64,000 nt of DNA from Corynebacterium dentalis (lineage in GTDB: Bacteria; Actinomycetota; Actinomycetes; Mycobacteriales; Mycobacteriaceae): assembly GCF_900232865.1 (NCBI RefSeq), contig NZ_OCTS01000004.1, positions 62,001 to 126,000 of the forward strand, in the 5' to 3' direction. The position numbers were made by a program, and so were the translations under genes. Under the pieces are notes generated by a model, which saw only the letters and a program-made list of their open reading frames with translations, was not told the origin of the DNA and did not search any database. Below are positions 15,867 to 24,893 of this stretch, piece by piece (within the stretch, counting starts at the first letter, position 1; each line of letters begins with the position of its first letter).

Positions 15867-18503
15867 TCAGTCCTCTTCAAACAGCGCCGAGTATGCCCGC
15901 GCATCCTCCGCCAGTGCGCGATCGTGCGCCCGCGTCGAATCGGCAGAATCATCAGTCAGCACGGTATCTCCCTGAACAAAGACCGGCTCGCTGCCCACGG
16001 TAACGTCCTGGCCCATCACCCAGATCGGCCCCACGGTGCCCTCGCCGTCCGCAACCTTGAGCTCCACACCTTCTGGAGTCACCGTCACGTTCAAGCGATT
16101 GCCGCGCAAGGTCAGGTTGTACTCCAAGGATTCCCAACCCTCTGGCAACCGAGGACTGATGGAGAACTGCCCGTTGAAATCACGGAATCCACCAAAGCCG
16201 TACGTCAGAGCGGACCACACGCCACCGCACGATGCGATGTGTGTGCCGTCCTTCGCGTTGCCGTGCAGGTTAGCCAAATCCACAAACAGGCCACGGTAGA
16301 AGAAGTTCACGGCCTTCTCCCGGTAGCCCAGCTCTGCCGCCATGATGGACTGCACCACTGCAGACAGGGTGGAATCTCCCGTGGTCAGGCGATCGTAGTA
16401 GTCATAGTTCGCGCGCTTGTGCTCTGTACTGAAGGCCTGTCCCTGCAGGAACAGCGCAAGCACCACGTCTGCTTGCTTGACCACCTGGTACCGGTAGATG
16501 GTCAGCGGGTGATAATGCAGAAGCATTGGACGCTGTGGCCCCACCTCGGGATCATCCAGATCCCACACCTCGCGCTGCAAGAACTGATCATCCTGCGGAT
16601 TCATCCCCAGCTGCTCATTGAAAGGGATGGCCATGCACTTGGCGGCCTTGCCCCACAGCTCCAGTTCCTTTTCCGTCAGCTCCGTCTGCTTCAGCAGATC
16701 GCGGTAGGCATCAGGACGGCTCACCTTCATCTGGTGCAACACCTGCGCGGCAATGCGCAGGTTATATTGCGCCATCACGTTGGTGTACAGGTTGTTGTTC
16801 ACCACGGTGGTGTACTCATCCGGGCCGGTCACGGAGTGGATCTCAAAGCGATCCCCCGCCGCAGTGAAGAAGCCCAAGGACATCCAGAAGCGTGCAGTTC
16901 CCACCAAAATATGGATGCCCTGCTCCAGCAGGAAGTCCGTATCGCCCGTGGCATGCACGTACTTCATCAGCGCAAACGCGATATCGGCATCAATGTGATA
17001 CTGCGCCGTGCCCGCCGCGTAATACGCACTGGACTCTTGCCCATTAATCGTGCGCCACGGGAACAGCACGCCATCGTGCGCCAGCTCTAGCGCGCGCTGC
17101 TTCGCCGCCGGCAACATGTCATAGCGGAAGCGCAGCGCGTTACGAGCAAACACCGGGTTGGTGTAGCTCAGGAACGGCAGCATATACACTTCCGTGTCCC
17201 AGAAGTAATGGCCACCGTAGCCGGCACCCGTCATTCCCTTGGCCGGAATTCCGCTGGTCTCCGCGCGAGCGGAGGCCTGGATCAGCTGGAACAGATTCCA
17301 GCGGACAGCTTGCTGAACAGCGGGCTTACCGCCAATCTTGACGTCGGAACGCTCCCAGAAACGCGCCAGCCACTCCGCCTGATTGATGGCCAGGTTGCGG
17401 AAGCCTACGGACTTGGCTCGGTTGATGGTGCGGGCGCAGCGGAAACCCAGCTCCTGCGGGGCCACGTGACGCGAAGAGTGGTAGCTAACGAACTTCTCCA
17501 GCCGCAACTTGAGACCCTTCTTGCCGTTGACGTGGTACGCCACGCTAGCCACGTCCTCCTCCACGCGGGTACTGACCTCCACGCCGGAATCCTCCGCAGA
17601 TTCCGGATTAGACATATCCAGAACGTGATCCATGGACGCGGCCACGGTCATGCCAGAGTGGTTGATCTGAAAACCTAAGGTTGCGCGCTCCGGCTCCGGC
17701 TGCGACTGGTACTTCGGGATGAACACCCGCTCCACGAACTCCTCGCCACGGCGTGGATCGAAGCCTTCCTCCGCAGCCTCGCGAGCGTTGTTATCCGGGA
17801 ACTCGCCCTCACCATCCTCGCGGTTGAGCAGCTGCGAGCTGATGACCACGGCAGCATCATCGTCCAGCAGCTCCACTTCCAAGCTCATGATCGCCAAGTG
17901 GCGCTCCTGGAAGCTGACCATGCGCTCAGACGTCACCCGCACATGCTTGCCGCTGGGCGTGCGCCAAACCATCTCGCGGCGCAGAATACCCTCGCGGAAA
18001 TCCAAGCTGCGCCGGTAGTCCGTGACCTCGGCATTGCCCAAGCGCAGAGGCTCATCGTCAATGTAGAGGCGCATCGGCTTGCCGTCTGGCACGCTCACGA
18101 TGCCCTGACCAGCACGGGCCAGGCCGTAGGCATCCTCGGCGTGCTGAATGTTCCACGTCTCGTGGACACCGTTAATAAACGTGCCGTGCTTGGAAGAATC
18201 CCGGCCTTCCTCCGGATTGCCGCGCATCCCTAGGTAGCCATTGGACAACGCGAAGAGCGTCTCCGAAACGCCCAGGTCCATCCGGTTAGGCTTGGTCTCG
18301 ATGAACGCCCACTCGTCAATGGGGTTGTTCTCCCAGTCCATCTCCTCAAAAGGATTCACGTGGTGGTGCTTCTGATCCACCCGGAAATTCAGCTCCGCCA
18401 AGTTTTCCCCATCAATAGGACGATCCGGGCCGTCGAAATCGTTCTCTCTGCGCTGCTTCAGAAATTTCTCCAGCTGCGAGTGATTGGTGTTGCTCAGGGA
18501 CAT
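15867..18503 (-). CDS. GH65 family disaccharide phosphorylase (maltose/trehalose/kojibiose type)
   Basis: The 878-residue protein has the GH65 layout: an N-terminal beta-sandwich (ETLFALSNGYLGMRGNPEEG), an (alpha/alpha)6 barrel with FWDTEVYMLPFL, the catalytic acid region SVTGPDEYTTVVNNNLYTN, phosphate-binding THIASCGGVW, and a C-terminal beta sheet. Such enzymes split an alpha-glucoside with phosphate, inverting to beta-glucose 1-phosphate. The next gene encodes beta-phosphoglucomutase, which converts that product, so phosphorolysis rather than hydrolysis is well supported. Whether the sugar is maltose, trehalose or another disaccharide cannot be decided here. The C-terminal tail is acidic. 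Confidence 0.9.
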   Translation of the reverse strand: MSLSNTNHSQLEKFLKQRRENDFDGPDRPIDGENLAELNFRVDQKHHHVNPFEEMDWENNPIDEWAFIETKPNRMDLGVSETLFALSNGYLGMRGNPEEGRDSSKHGTFINGVHETWNIQHAEDAYGLARAGQGIVSVPDGKPMRLYIDDEPLRLGNAEVTDYRRSLDFREGILRREMVWRTPSGKHVRVTSERMVSFQERHLAIMSLEVELLDDDAAVVISSQLLNREDGEGEFPDNNAREAAEEGFDPRRGEEFVERVFIPKYQSQPEPERATLGFQINHSGMTVAASMDHVLDMSNPESAEDSGVEVSTRVEEDVASVAYHVNGKKGLKLRLEKFVSYHSSRHVAPQELGFRCARTINRAKSVGFRNLAINQAEWLARFWERSDVKIGGKPAVQQAVRWNLFQLIQASARAETSGIPAKGMTGAGYGGHYFWDTEVYMLPFLSYTNPVFARNALRFRYDMLPAAKQRALELAHDGVLFPWRTINGQESSAYYAAGTAQYHIDADIAFALMKYVHATGDTDFLLEQGIHILVGTARFWMSLGFFTAAGDRFEIHSVTGPDEYTTVVNNNLYTNVMAQYNLRIAAQVLHQMKVSRPDAYRDLLKQTELTEKELELWGKAAKCMAIPFNEQLGMNPQDDQFLQREVWDLDDPEVGPQRPMLLHYHPLTIYRYQVVKQADVVLALFLQGQAFSTEHKRANYDYYDRLTTGDSTLSAVVQSIMAAELGYREKAVNFFYRGLFVDLANLHGNAKDGTHIASCGGVWSALTYGFGGFRDFNGQFSISPRLPEGWESLEYNLTLRGNRLNVTVTPEGVELKVADGEGTVGPIWVMGQDVTVGSEPVFVQGDTVLTDDSADSTRAHDRALAEDARAYSALFEED

Positions 18504-18579
18504 GGACGCACTCCTTCATACCGACGTGAAAAGTAAACAGTAAAGCGCGCAAGCCACAGCCCACGCGCTGGGTCAGGCT

Positions 18580-19323
18580 TTAACTCTGCAGCAAATCCCC
18601 AAGATCTCGGACCACCACGTCCGCGCCCGCATCCAGCAGCGCCTGCTCCCCCGCGCCCCGATCCACGCCGATGACCAGCCCAAAGTCACCCGCTCGTCCG
18701 CTGGCAACACCGCTGGTGGCATCTTCCAGAACCACCGCATCTTCCACACCCACGCCCAGCTGCTCAGCTGCATAAGCATAGGTATCCGGCGCAGGCTTGC
18801 CCGGCAGCTCCCGGTCATTAGCCACGATGCCGTCCACAATCAGCTCAAAGCGGTCCACCAAACCGGCCGCCTCCAGCACTGGGCGCGCGTTCTTCGAGGA
18901 ACTCACAATAGCCATGCGCGGCACGTCCTCGCCCGCATCCTTGCGCGCCCGCCACTCGTCCAGTAGCGCCACCGAACCGGGATACGCCTCGACACCCTCA
19001 GAGACCAGCTTCAGGAAGTCCTCGTTCTTCCGTGCCCCCAGGCCATGGATCGTGTCCTTGTCCGCAGCATCCTCCGCGGTGCCTTCGTCCACGGTGATGT
19101 TGCGGCTTTCCAGCAGCGCGGCCACCCCTTCATCCCGACGCCGACCATCCAGGTAATCAAAGTAATCCTGCTCGGTATACGGCTCCGCACCCCGCTGCGC
19201 CAAGAAAGCACTAAACATCCTGCTCCACGCCTCACGGTGCAGCGCGGCGGTCGGAGTAATAACTCCGTCAAGATCAAACAGCAGCGCCCCGTAGCTAAAC
19301 AGTGGCTTGTCGAGTTGTGGCAC
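18580..19323 (-). CDS. pgmB: Beta-phosphoglucomutase (HAD superfamily)
   Basis: The 247-residue protein has HAD motif I FDLDGVIT (Asp17 and Asp19), a helical cap with YFDYLDGRRRDEGV, motif II IVSSSKN, the lysine in LPGKPAPDTY, and VVLEDATSGVASGRAG. It interconverts beta-glucose 1-phosphate and glucose 6-phosphate. GTG 19323 is preferred over the upstream ATG 19407 because GGAAGGA precedes it and HAD homology starts there. It is co-directional with the GH65 gene 76 bases downstream. Two copies of a palindromic word lie just upstream of the start. Confidence 0.9.
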   Translation of the reverse strand: MPQLDKPLFSYGALLFDLDGVITPTAALHREAWSRMFSAFLAQRGAEPYTEQDYFDYLDGRRRDEGVAALLESRNITVDEGTAEDAADKDTIHGLGARKNEDFLKLVSEGVEAYPGSVALLDEWRARKDAGEDVPRMAIVSSSKNARPVLEAAGLVDRFELIVDGIVANDRELPGKPAPDTYAYAAEQLGVGVEDAVVLEDATSGVASGRAGDFGLVIGVDRGAGEQALLDAGADVVVRDLGDLLQS

Positions 19324-19345
19324 AGCGATCAGGTTCCTTCCCCAG

Positions 19346-19370
19346 AACGTTCGCGAATGAACGTTCGCGA
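19346..19370 (-). promoter_or_regulatory. Candidate operator: repeated AACGTTCGCGA upstream of pgmB-GH65
   Basis: AACGTTCGCGA occurs at 19346-19356 and 19360-19370. Read another way, TCGCGAA (19351-19357) and TTCGCGA (19364-19370) form an inverted repeat with a 6-base gap. It starts about 23 bases before the pgmB GTG, a position fitting a LacI- or TetR-type repressor of the phosphorylase operon; no regulator gene is adjacent. Confidence 0.5.
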
Positions 19371-19444
19371 GTAGACATTCGAAAGTGCAAAAACAACTGC
19401 GTCCCATACTAACGGGCCATAAGACATTCGGCTGCGCGCAAGAA

Positions 19445-19499
19445 AACGCGCAAGCTCTCAGCGCCCGCAGTCACACTGCAGGAGGAAAGCTTGCGCGTT
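19445..19499 (-). terminator. Terminator after malate synthase gene
   Basis: AACGCGCAAGCT (19445-19456) pairs perfectly with AGCTTGCGCGTT (19488-19499), with a 31-base loop. On the minus strand TTTTCTT follows. It separates aceB from the pgmB promoter region. Confidence 0.75.
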
Positions 19500-19510
19500 G
19501 ATAATCAGGA

Positions 19511-19532
19511 GGTTGGCGTCGGAAAAGAAACC
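19511..19532 (-). repeat. Dispersed motif copy (GGTTGGCGTC then purine tract)
   Basis: On the minus strand this reads as a pyrimidine tract followed by CCGACGCCAACC. It is intergenic and faces a plus-strand copy at 15851-15868, so the two form inverted flanks around the GH65-pgmB pair. See the finding on this motif. Confidence 0.6.
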
Positions 19533-19581
19533 ACACTAACCCACCGAGGACCATTCAGGCCCTCACCGGAACAGCAACCGT

Positions 19582-21804
19582 TTAGGCGATGCCGTGCTTT
19601 TCCTTGAACTCGCGACGGCGAGCGTGCAGGATCGGCTCGGTGTAACCGGAAGGCTGCTCCTGACCCTTGAGGATAAGGTCCTTCGCGGCCTGGAAAGCAA
19701 CGGACTCGTCGAAGTTTGGAGCCATGTTGCGGTAGGCAGCGTCGCCCTCGTTCTGACCGTCCACCTTGGCAGCCATGCGCTGCAGGGACTCGAGGATTTG
19801 CTCCTCTGTCACCACACCGTGCTTGAGCCAGTTGCTCAGCAGCTGGGAAGAAATGCGCAGGGTAGCGCGGTCTTCCATCAGGTCGATGTCATGGATATCA
19901 GGAACCTTGGAGCAACCCACGCCCTGCTCCACCCAGCGGACCACGTAGCCCAGGATGGACTGGCAGTTGTTGTCCAGCTCTTCCTTGATCTCTTCCGCAG
20001 ACCAGGTGGCATTGCCCTCGCCGTTGGCAGGACCTGCAACTGGCAGGGTGAGGATCTTGCCCAAGGTGTCACGACGACCCTCGGTGCGCAGCTTCTCCTG
20101 CACCGCGAAGACGTCCACCTCGTGGTAGTGAGTAGCGTGCAGCGCAGCACCGGTTGGGGAAGGAACCCACGCGGTGGATGCGCCCTGCTTAGGCTGGCCG
20201 ATCTTCTGCTCCAGCATCTCAGCCATCAGCTCGGTCATGGCCCACATGCCCTTACCGATCTGCGCCTTGCCAGGCAGGCCGTGTGCCAGGCCGGCATCCA
20301 CGTTGTTGTCCTCGTAGGCGAGCATCCACTCGGACTGCTTCATCTCGCCCTTGCGGATCATTGGGCCCGCAACCATGGAGGTGTGGATCTCGTCGCCAGT
20401 GCGGTCCAGGAAGCCGGTGTTAATGAACGCCAGGCGATCCTTCACCTGGGCGATGCAGGCATCCAGGTTGGCGGAGGTACGGCGCTCCTCGTCCATCACA
20501 CCCACCTTCAGGGTGTAGCGAGGCAGATCCAGCAGGTCCTCGATAGCGGCGAACAGATCGTTGGTGTACGCCACCTCTTCTGGGCCGTGCTGCTTTGGCT
20601 TCACGATGTAGATGGAGCCCTGGCGGGAGTTGCGCAGGTCATTGTCCTTATCGATGCCAGGGATGGCACATGCAGCGGTGATGACACCGTCCATGATTCC
20701 CTCGAAGACCTCTTCGCCATCCTTGTCCAGGATCGCTGGGTTCTGCATCAGGTGACCCACATTGCGGACGAACAGCAGGGAGCGGCCGTGCAGGCGCAGC
20801 TCGGAGCCATCGCGACCGGCGTAGGTGCGGTCTGGGTTGAGGGTACGAGTGAAGGACTTGTCGCCCTTTTCGATCTTCTCGGACAACTCGCCGGTGTTCA
20901 GGCCCAGCCAGTTGCGGTAGCCCAGGGTCTTGTCGGTGGCATCCACGGCTGCCACGGAATCCTCGAAGTCCATGATGGAGGAAACTGCTGCTTCCACCAC
21001 GATGTCCTTCACGCCAGCCTTATCGGTGCTGCCAACTGGGGACTCTGGATCAATCTGAATGTCCAGGTACAGGCCGTTGTTGCGCAGCAGGATGCTGGTT
21101 GGGTTTTCCTTGTCACCGGCGTAACCAACGTAAACGTCTGGCTCCTGCAGGCGGACTTCGTTGCCATCGATCGTGGCGGTGAACTGGCCGGATGCGATGG
21201 AGTATTCGGTGACGTCCTTGTGGGAGCCGGACTCGAGTGGCACGGCGCGGTCCAGGAACTCACGGCTCCACTCGATGACCTTGTCGCCGCGGACCTTGTT
21301 GTAACCCTTGCCCTTTTCCTGGCCGTTCTCCTCGGAGATGGCGTTGGTGCCGTAGAGGGCATCGTAGAGGGAACCCCAACGTGCGTTAGCAGCGTTCAGA
21401 GCAAAACGTGCATTCAGGATGGGCACCACGAGCTGTGGGCCAGCGGTGCGGGAGATCTCGGTGTCAATGTTCTCAGTAGAGATCTCGAAATCGCCGGGCT
21501 CTTCTGCGAGGTAGCCAATTTCCTTCAGGAAGCTGGTGTACTCCTCGGCGTTCTGCTCGCCCTTGTGGGAGCTGTACCACTCGTCCAGCTTGGACTGGAG
21601 TTCATCGCGCTTGTTCAGCAGTTCGCGGTTGCGGGGGGTAAATTCCTCGACGATCTTGCCGAAGCCGTCCCAGAAAGCCTTCTGCTGCTCTTCGCTTTCC
21701 TTACCAATACGGGAGAGCACTTCGCTATTGACGAAGTTGTACAAAACCTCGGAAACCTGCAGGTTGCCGGCCTGTACGCGTTGCGTAGCTTGGGGTTCAG
21801 TCAT
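19582..21804 (-). CDS. aceB: Malate synthase G
   Basis: The 740-residue protein is full length for the monomeric G isoform, with characteristic segments such as [40 protein letters not shown] and GWVPSPTGA-like ([18 protein letters not shown]). It condenses glyoxylate and acetyl-CoA to malate in the glyoxylate shunt. It is divergent from aceA across 538 bases holding GlxR- and RamB-type sites, the same arrangement as in C. glutamicum, where the gene is called aceB. It allows growth on acetate or fatty acids. Confidence 0.97.
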   Translation of the reverse strand: MTEPQATQRVQAGNLQVSEVLYNFVNSEVLSRIGKESEEQQKAFWDGFGKIVEEFTPRNRELLNKRDELQSKLDEWYSSHKGEQNAEEYTSFLKEIGYLAEEPGDFEISTENIDTEISRTAGPQLVVPILNARFALNAANARWGSLYDALYGTNAISEENGQEKGKGYNKVRGDKVIEWSREFLDRAVPLESGSHKDVTEYSIASGQFTATIDGNEVRLQEPDVYVGYAGDKENPTSILLRNNGLYLDIQIDPESPVGSTDKAGVKDIVVEAAVSSIMDFEDSVAAVDATDKTLGYRNWLGLNTGELSEKIEKGDKSFTRTLNPDRTYAGRDGSELRLHGRSLLFVRNVGHLMQNPAILDKDGEEVFEGIMDGVITAACAIPGIDKDNDLRNSRQGSIYIVKPKQHGPEEVAYTNDLFAAIEDLLDLPRYTLKVGVMDEERRTSANLDACIAQVKDRLAFINTGFLDRTGDEIHTSMVAGPMIRKGEMKQSEWMLAYEDNNVDAGLAHGLPGKAQIGKGMWAMTELMAEMLEQKIGQPKQGASTAWVPSPTGAALHATHYHEVDVFAVQEKLRTEGRRDTLGKILTLPVAGPANGEGNATWSAEEIKEELDNNCQSILGYVVRWVEQGVGCSKVPDIHDIDLMEDRATLRISSQLLSNWLKHGVVTEEQILESLQRMAAKVDGQNEGDAAYRNMAPNFDESVAFQAAKDLILKGQEQPSGYTEPILHARRREFKEKHGIA

Positions 21805-21850
21805 TACTACACCTCTATCTTTCGGATGAGTACTTATGTCTCCACCCTAG

Positions 21851-21864
21851 GTGACGGCTGTCAC
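21851..21864. promoter_or_regulatory. GlxR-type site near aceB start
   Basis: GTGACGGCTGTCAC is a perfect GTGA-N6-TCAC palindrome 47 bases upstream of aceB. GlxR is known to act at aceB/aceA in C. glutamicum. Confidence 0.65.
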
Positions 21865-22069
21865 GGTTGGGATAATTCTTCCCCCTGCCCCACTCTTGGC
21901 ACCCCCGCCTCGGGGAAGTTTCGGAAATGTTGCGGTGCGGTTACCTCTATGTCTTTCTATTTTCGACGCCAAACACCACCCCTTCAGCTTTCGCAAAATC
22001 CCCAGCTTGGCACGCAACGGGTGGATAGTAAGACTTGAACAGCACCGGAATGCAATGTTTAAAACTTCG

Positions 22070-22082
22070 CAAACTTTGCAAA
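22070..22082. promoter_or_regulatory. RamB binding box upstream of aceA
   Basis: CAAACTTTGCAAA matches the C. glutamicum RamB consensus A(A/G)AACTTTGCAAA except at the first positions. It lies about 260 bases before aceA. The ramB gene is about 4.9 kb away in this window. Confidence 0.7.
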
Positions 22083-22342
22083 TTGGGTAGGCACCCCCAC
22101 ACATAATTTGAACCGTATGCAGCATTGACGTGGATTTTTACCTTGGTATCTTGGGGATTAGCGACATGGGCACACCTTTCACCGATGCGCCGCCACTGTC
22201 CGCGAAATCCTTAGCGGTTTCGCACACAGTTGGATGAGAGCGAACACTCGGGAGTCACGGTTGCCGCAGGTCGTGCACGTTCAGAGCAGCTACGCACTGG
22301 AACACCAAGCACAATTTCCACTTTAAGGAAGTGAACTACCAG

Positions 22343-23638
22343 ATGACTAACACTGGCAAGCCACGTACCGCAGCAGAAATCCAGAAGGATTGGGACGAGA
22401 ACCCACGCTGGGCTAACATCACGCGCGATTACACCGCACAGCAGGTTGAAGACCTTCAGGGCACCGTCGTCGAGGAGCACACCCTCGCACGTCGTGGCGC
22501 TGAGATCCTCTGGGACGAGGTCACCAAGGGCGGCGATTACTACATCAACTCCCTGGGCGCCCTCACCGGTAACCAGGCTGTTCAGCAGGTCCGCGCTGGC
22601 CTGAAGGCTGTTTACCTGTCCGGTTGGCAGGTTGCAGGTGATGCAAACCTCTCCGGTCACACCTACCCAGACCAGTCCCTGTACCCAGCTAACTCCGTTC
22701 CTTCCGTGGTTCAGCGCATCAACAACGCTCTGATGCGTGCTGATGAGATCGCTCACGTTGAGGGCGACACCTCTGTTGACAACTGGCTCGTGCCAATCGT
22801 TGCCGACGGCGAAGCTGGCTTCGGCGGCGCGCTGAACGTTTACGAGCTGCAGAAGGCCATGATCAAGGCCGGCGTTGCAGGTTCTCACTGGGAGGACCAA
22901 CTCGCTTCTGAGAAGAAGTGTGGACACCTTGGTGGCAAGGTGCTGATCCCTACCCAGCAGCACATCCGCACCCTGAACTCTGCTCGCCTGGCAGCAGACG
23001 TTGCTAACACCCCAACCCTGGTTATCGCTCGTACCGATGCCGAGGCTGCTACCCTGCTGACCTCCGACGTTGACGATCGCGACAAGCCATTCCTGACCGG
23101 CGGCCGTACCGCTGAGGGCTTCTACAACGTGCAGAACGGCATCGAGCCTTGTATCGCACGTGCGAAGGCTTACGCTCCTTACGCTGACCTGATCTGGATG
23201 GAGACCGGTACTCCTGACCTGGAGCTGGCTAAGAAGTTCGCTGAGTCTGTTCGCTCCGAGTTCCCAGACCAGATGCTGGCCTACAACTGCTCCCCTTCCT
23301 TCAACTGGTCTGCACACCTGGACGATGACACCATCGCCAAGTTCCAGAACGAGTTGGGCGCAATGGGCTTCAAGTTCCAGTTCATCACCTTGGCTGGCTT
23401 CCACACCCTGAACTACTCCATGTTCGATCTGGCTCACGGCTACGCCCGCAACCAGATGTCCGCATTCGTGGACCTGCAGAACCGCGAGTTCAAGGCTGCC
23501 GAAGAGCGCGGCTTCACCGCTGTGAAGCACCAGCGCGAGGTTGGCGCTGGCTACTTCGACCGCGTTGCTACCACCGTGGATCCAAACTCCTCCACCACTG
23601 CTCTGAAGGGCTCTACCGAGGAGGGCCAGTTCCACTAA
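22343..23638 (+). CDS. aceA: Isocitrate lyase
   Basis: The 431-residue protein has the catalytic loop [12 protein letters not shown] with the active-site cysteine, [14 protein letters not shown]-like [25 protein letters not shown] and a NCSPSFNW motif. It splits isocitrate to succinate and glyoxylate. ATG 22343 is chosen over GTG 22331 because AAGGAA lies directly before the GTG, too close for use, but 12 bases before the ATG. Codon choice is strongly biased (highly expressed type). A strong terminator follows. Confidence 0.97.
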   Translation: MTNTGKPRTAAEIQKDWDENPRWANITRDYTAQQVEDLQGTVVEEHTLARRGAEILWDEVTKGGDYYINSLGALTGNQAVQQVRAGLKAVYLSGWQVAGDANLSGHTYPDQSLYPANSVPSVVQRINNALMRADEIAHVEGDTSVDNWLVPIVADGEAGFGGALNVYELQKAMIKAGVAGSHWEDQLASEKKCGHLGGKVLIPTQQHIRTLNSARLAADVANTPTLVIARTDAEAATLLTSDVDDRDKPFLTGGRTAEGFYNVQNGIEPCIARAKAYAPYADLIWMETGTPDLELAKKFAESVRSEFPDQMLAYNCSPSFNWSAHLDDDTIAKFQNELGAMGFKFQFITLAGFHTLNYSMFDLAHGYARNQMSAFVDLQNREFKAAEERGFTAVKHQREVGAGYFDRVATTVDPNSSTTALKGSTEEGQFH

Positions 23639-23718
23639 GCCTCTGATTATCTCGGTTGATTCTCTTCACTGAGGAAACACGCCAGATAGCAGCAGGTTCA
23701 TAGCGAACTGTGCACACG

Positions 23719-23754
23719 AGGCAGGACGGGCTTTCTAGCCCGTCCTGCCTTTTC
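23719..23754 (+). terminator. Terminator after aceA
   Basis: AGGCAGGACGGGCT (23719-23732), loop TTCT, AGCCCGTCCTGCCT (23737-23750), then TTTC. A perfect 14-bp stem, typical of a strong intrinsic terminator. Confidence 0.95.
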
Positions 23755-23801
23755 ATATCTGTAGGTGACATGCCACTGACGCTCACGGCTATGATTGCCG
23801 C

Positions 23802-24881
23802 ATGAGCAATACGGATGCCCACCCTTCGGAGATACTGTGCCGCGGAGGTGGCTGCGCAGATGCGACCAGTGCTGCAGCTGGCTACGTTCCCGTGGAAATC
23901 ATCACCGCTCGGGACGTTCCACTCGGTGGTCCGCGCGCGATGAACGTCCGCCGCACGCTGCCCCAGCGCAAGCGATCCCTCATCGGCGCCTGGTGCTTCG
24001 CTGATCACTACGGCCCGGATGATGTCTCACGCACCGGCGGGATGGATGTTGCCCCGCACCCGCACACTGGCTTGCAGACGGTCAGCTGGCTGTTCGAAGG
24101 TTCCATCGCCCATATCGATTCGGGTGGAAATTCCGGCACGGTTCTACCCGGCGAGGTCAATCTCATGACCGCGGGAGCGGGCATCTGCCACTCCGAGACT
24201 TCCACGAAGGACGTCTCCACCCTGCACGGAGTCCAGCTCTGGGTCGCGCTGCCGGAGAGCGCGCGTTCCACTGCTCCCCGCTCATTCGAGCACTACACCC
24301 CGCCCGTCACTGACCTCGACGGCGGATCGGCCGTGGTGTTCCTCGGCGATCTTGCTGGTAGCCACAGCCCGGTGGAGACCTTCACCCCACTGCTCGGCGC
24401 CGAGCTCCGCATCGATCCGCATGCAGAAATCACTGTGAATGTGCAGGAGTCCTTCGAGCACGGTCTCCTTGTCGACGCAGGCAGCGTCACCCTCGAAGGA
24501 ATCTCTATCCCTCAGGCTGGAATCGGCTACACGGGCGTGGGCGCGCACACGCTGCACATCCGCAATGATTCCGATGATCCTGCGCGAGCCATTCTGCTCG
24601 GCGGCGAACCTTTCGCGGAGGACATCGTGATCTGGTGGAACTTCGTGGGCCGGTCCAGCGAGGAAATCGCTGAATACCGCGAGCAGTGGCAGCAACGCAC
24701 GGAGCGCTTTGGGCAGGTCGAAGGCTATGTGGGCCACGGTGGGCCGGACCAGAACGCCGATGGCATGAGCTGGCTTCCCGCACCTCGCCTGCCCAATGGA
24801 ATCATCAAGGCGCGGAAGAATCCGTCACCAGAAGCGCGCCCCGATCTGCCTGAAGCTGGCAGTAGCTCCTCCCTGCGCTAA
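23802..24881 (+). CDS. Pirin-family bicupin protein
   Basis: The 359-residue protein has a pirin N-terminal cupin with metal-ligand pattern HPHTGLQTVSWLFEGSIAHIDSGG and ICHSE, and a C-terminal cupin ending around LLGGEPFAEDIVIWWNFVGRSSEEIAEY. Bacterial pirins are metal-binding cupins, some with quercetinase activity; the biological role here is unknown. TATGAT stands 6 bases before ATG 23802 with no ribosome site, so the transcript is probably leaderless. It converges with the MMPL gene, ending 12 bases from it. Confidence 0.87.
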   Translation: MSNTDAHPSEILCRGGGCADATSAAAGYVPVEIITARDVPLGGPRAMNVRRTLPQRKRSLIGAWCFADHYGPDDVSRTGGMDVAPHPHTGLQTVSWLFEGSIAHIDSGGNSGTVLPGEVNLMTAGAGICHSETSTKDVSTLHGVQLWVALPESARSTAPRSFEHYTPPVTDLDGGSAVVFLGDLAGSHSPVETFTPLLGAELRIDPHAEITVNVQESFEHGLLVDAGSVTLEGISIPQAGIGYTGVGAHTLHIRNDSDDPARAILLGGEPFAEDIVIWWNFVGRSSEEIAEYREQWQQRTERFGQVEGYVGHGGPDQNADGMSWLPAPRLPNGIIKARKNPSPEARPDLPEAGSSSSLR

Positions 24882-24893
24882 CACAATCCACGG

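Larger units (their letters stand above)
21805..22342. promoter_or_regulatory. Divergent aceB/aceA control region
   Basis: The 538-base region has a GlxR-type palindrome near aceB, a RamB-type box and short runs of C or G flanked by A/T (for example ACCCCCA near 22091) that fit loose RamA sites. It also contains a plus-strand copy of the dispersed CGACGCCAA motif (about 21953-21974). No gene is seen. Confidence 0.7.
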
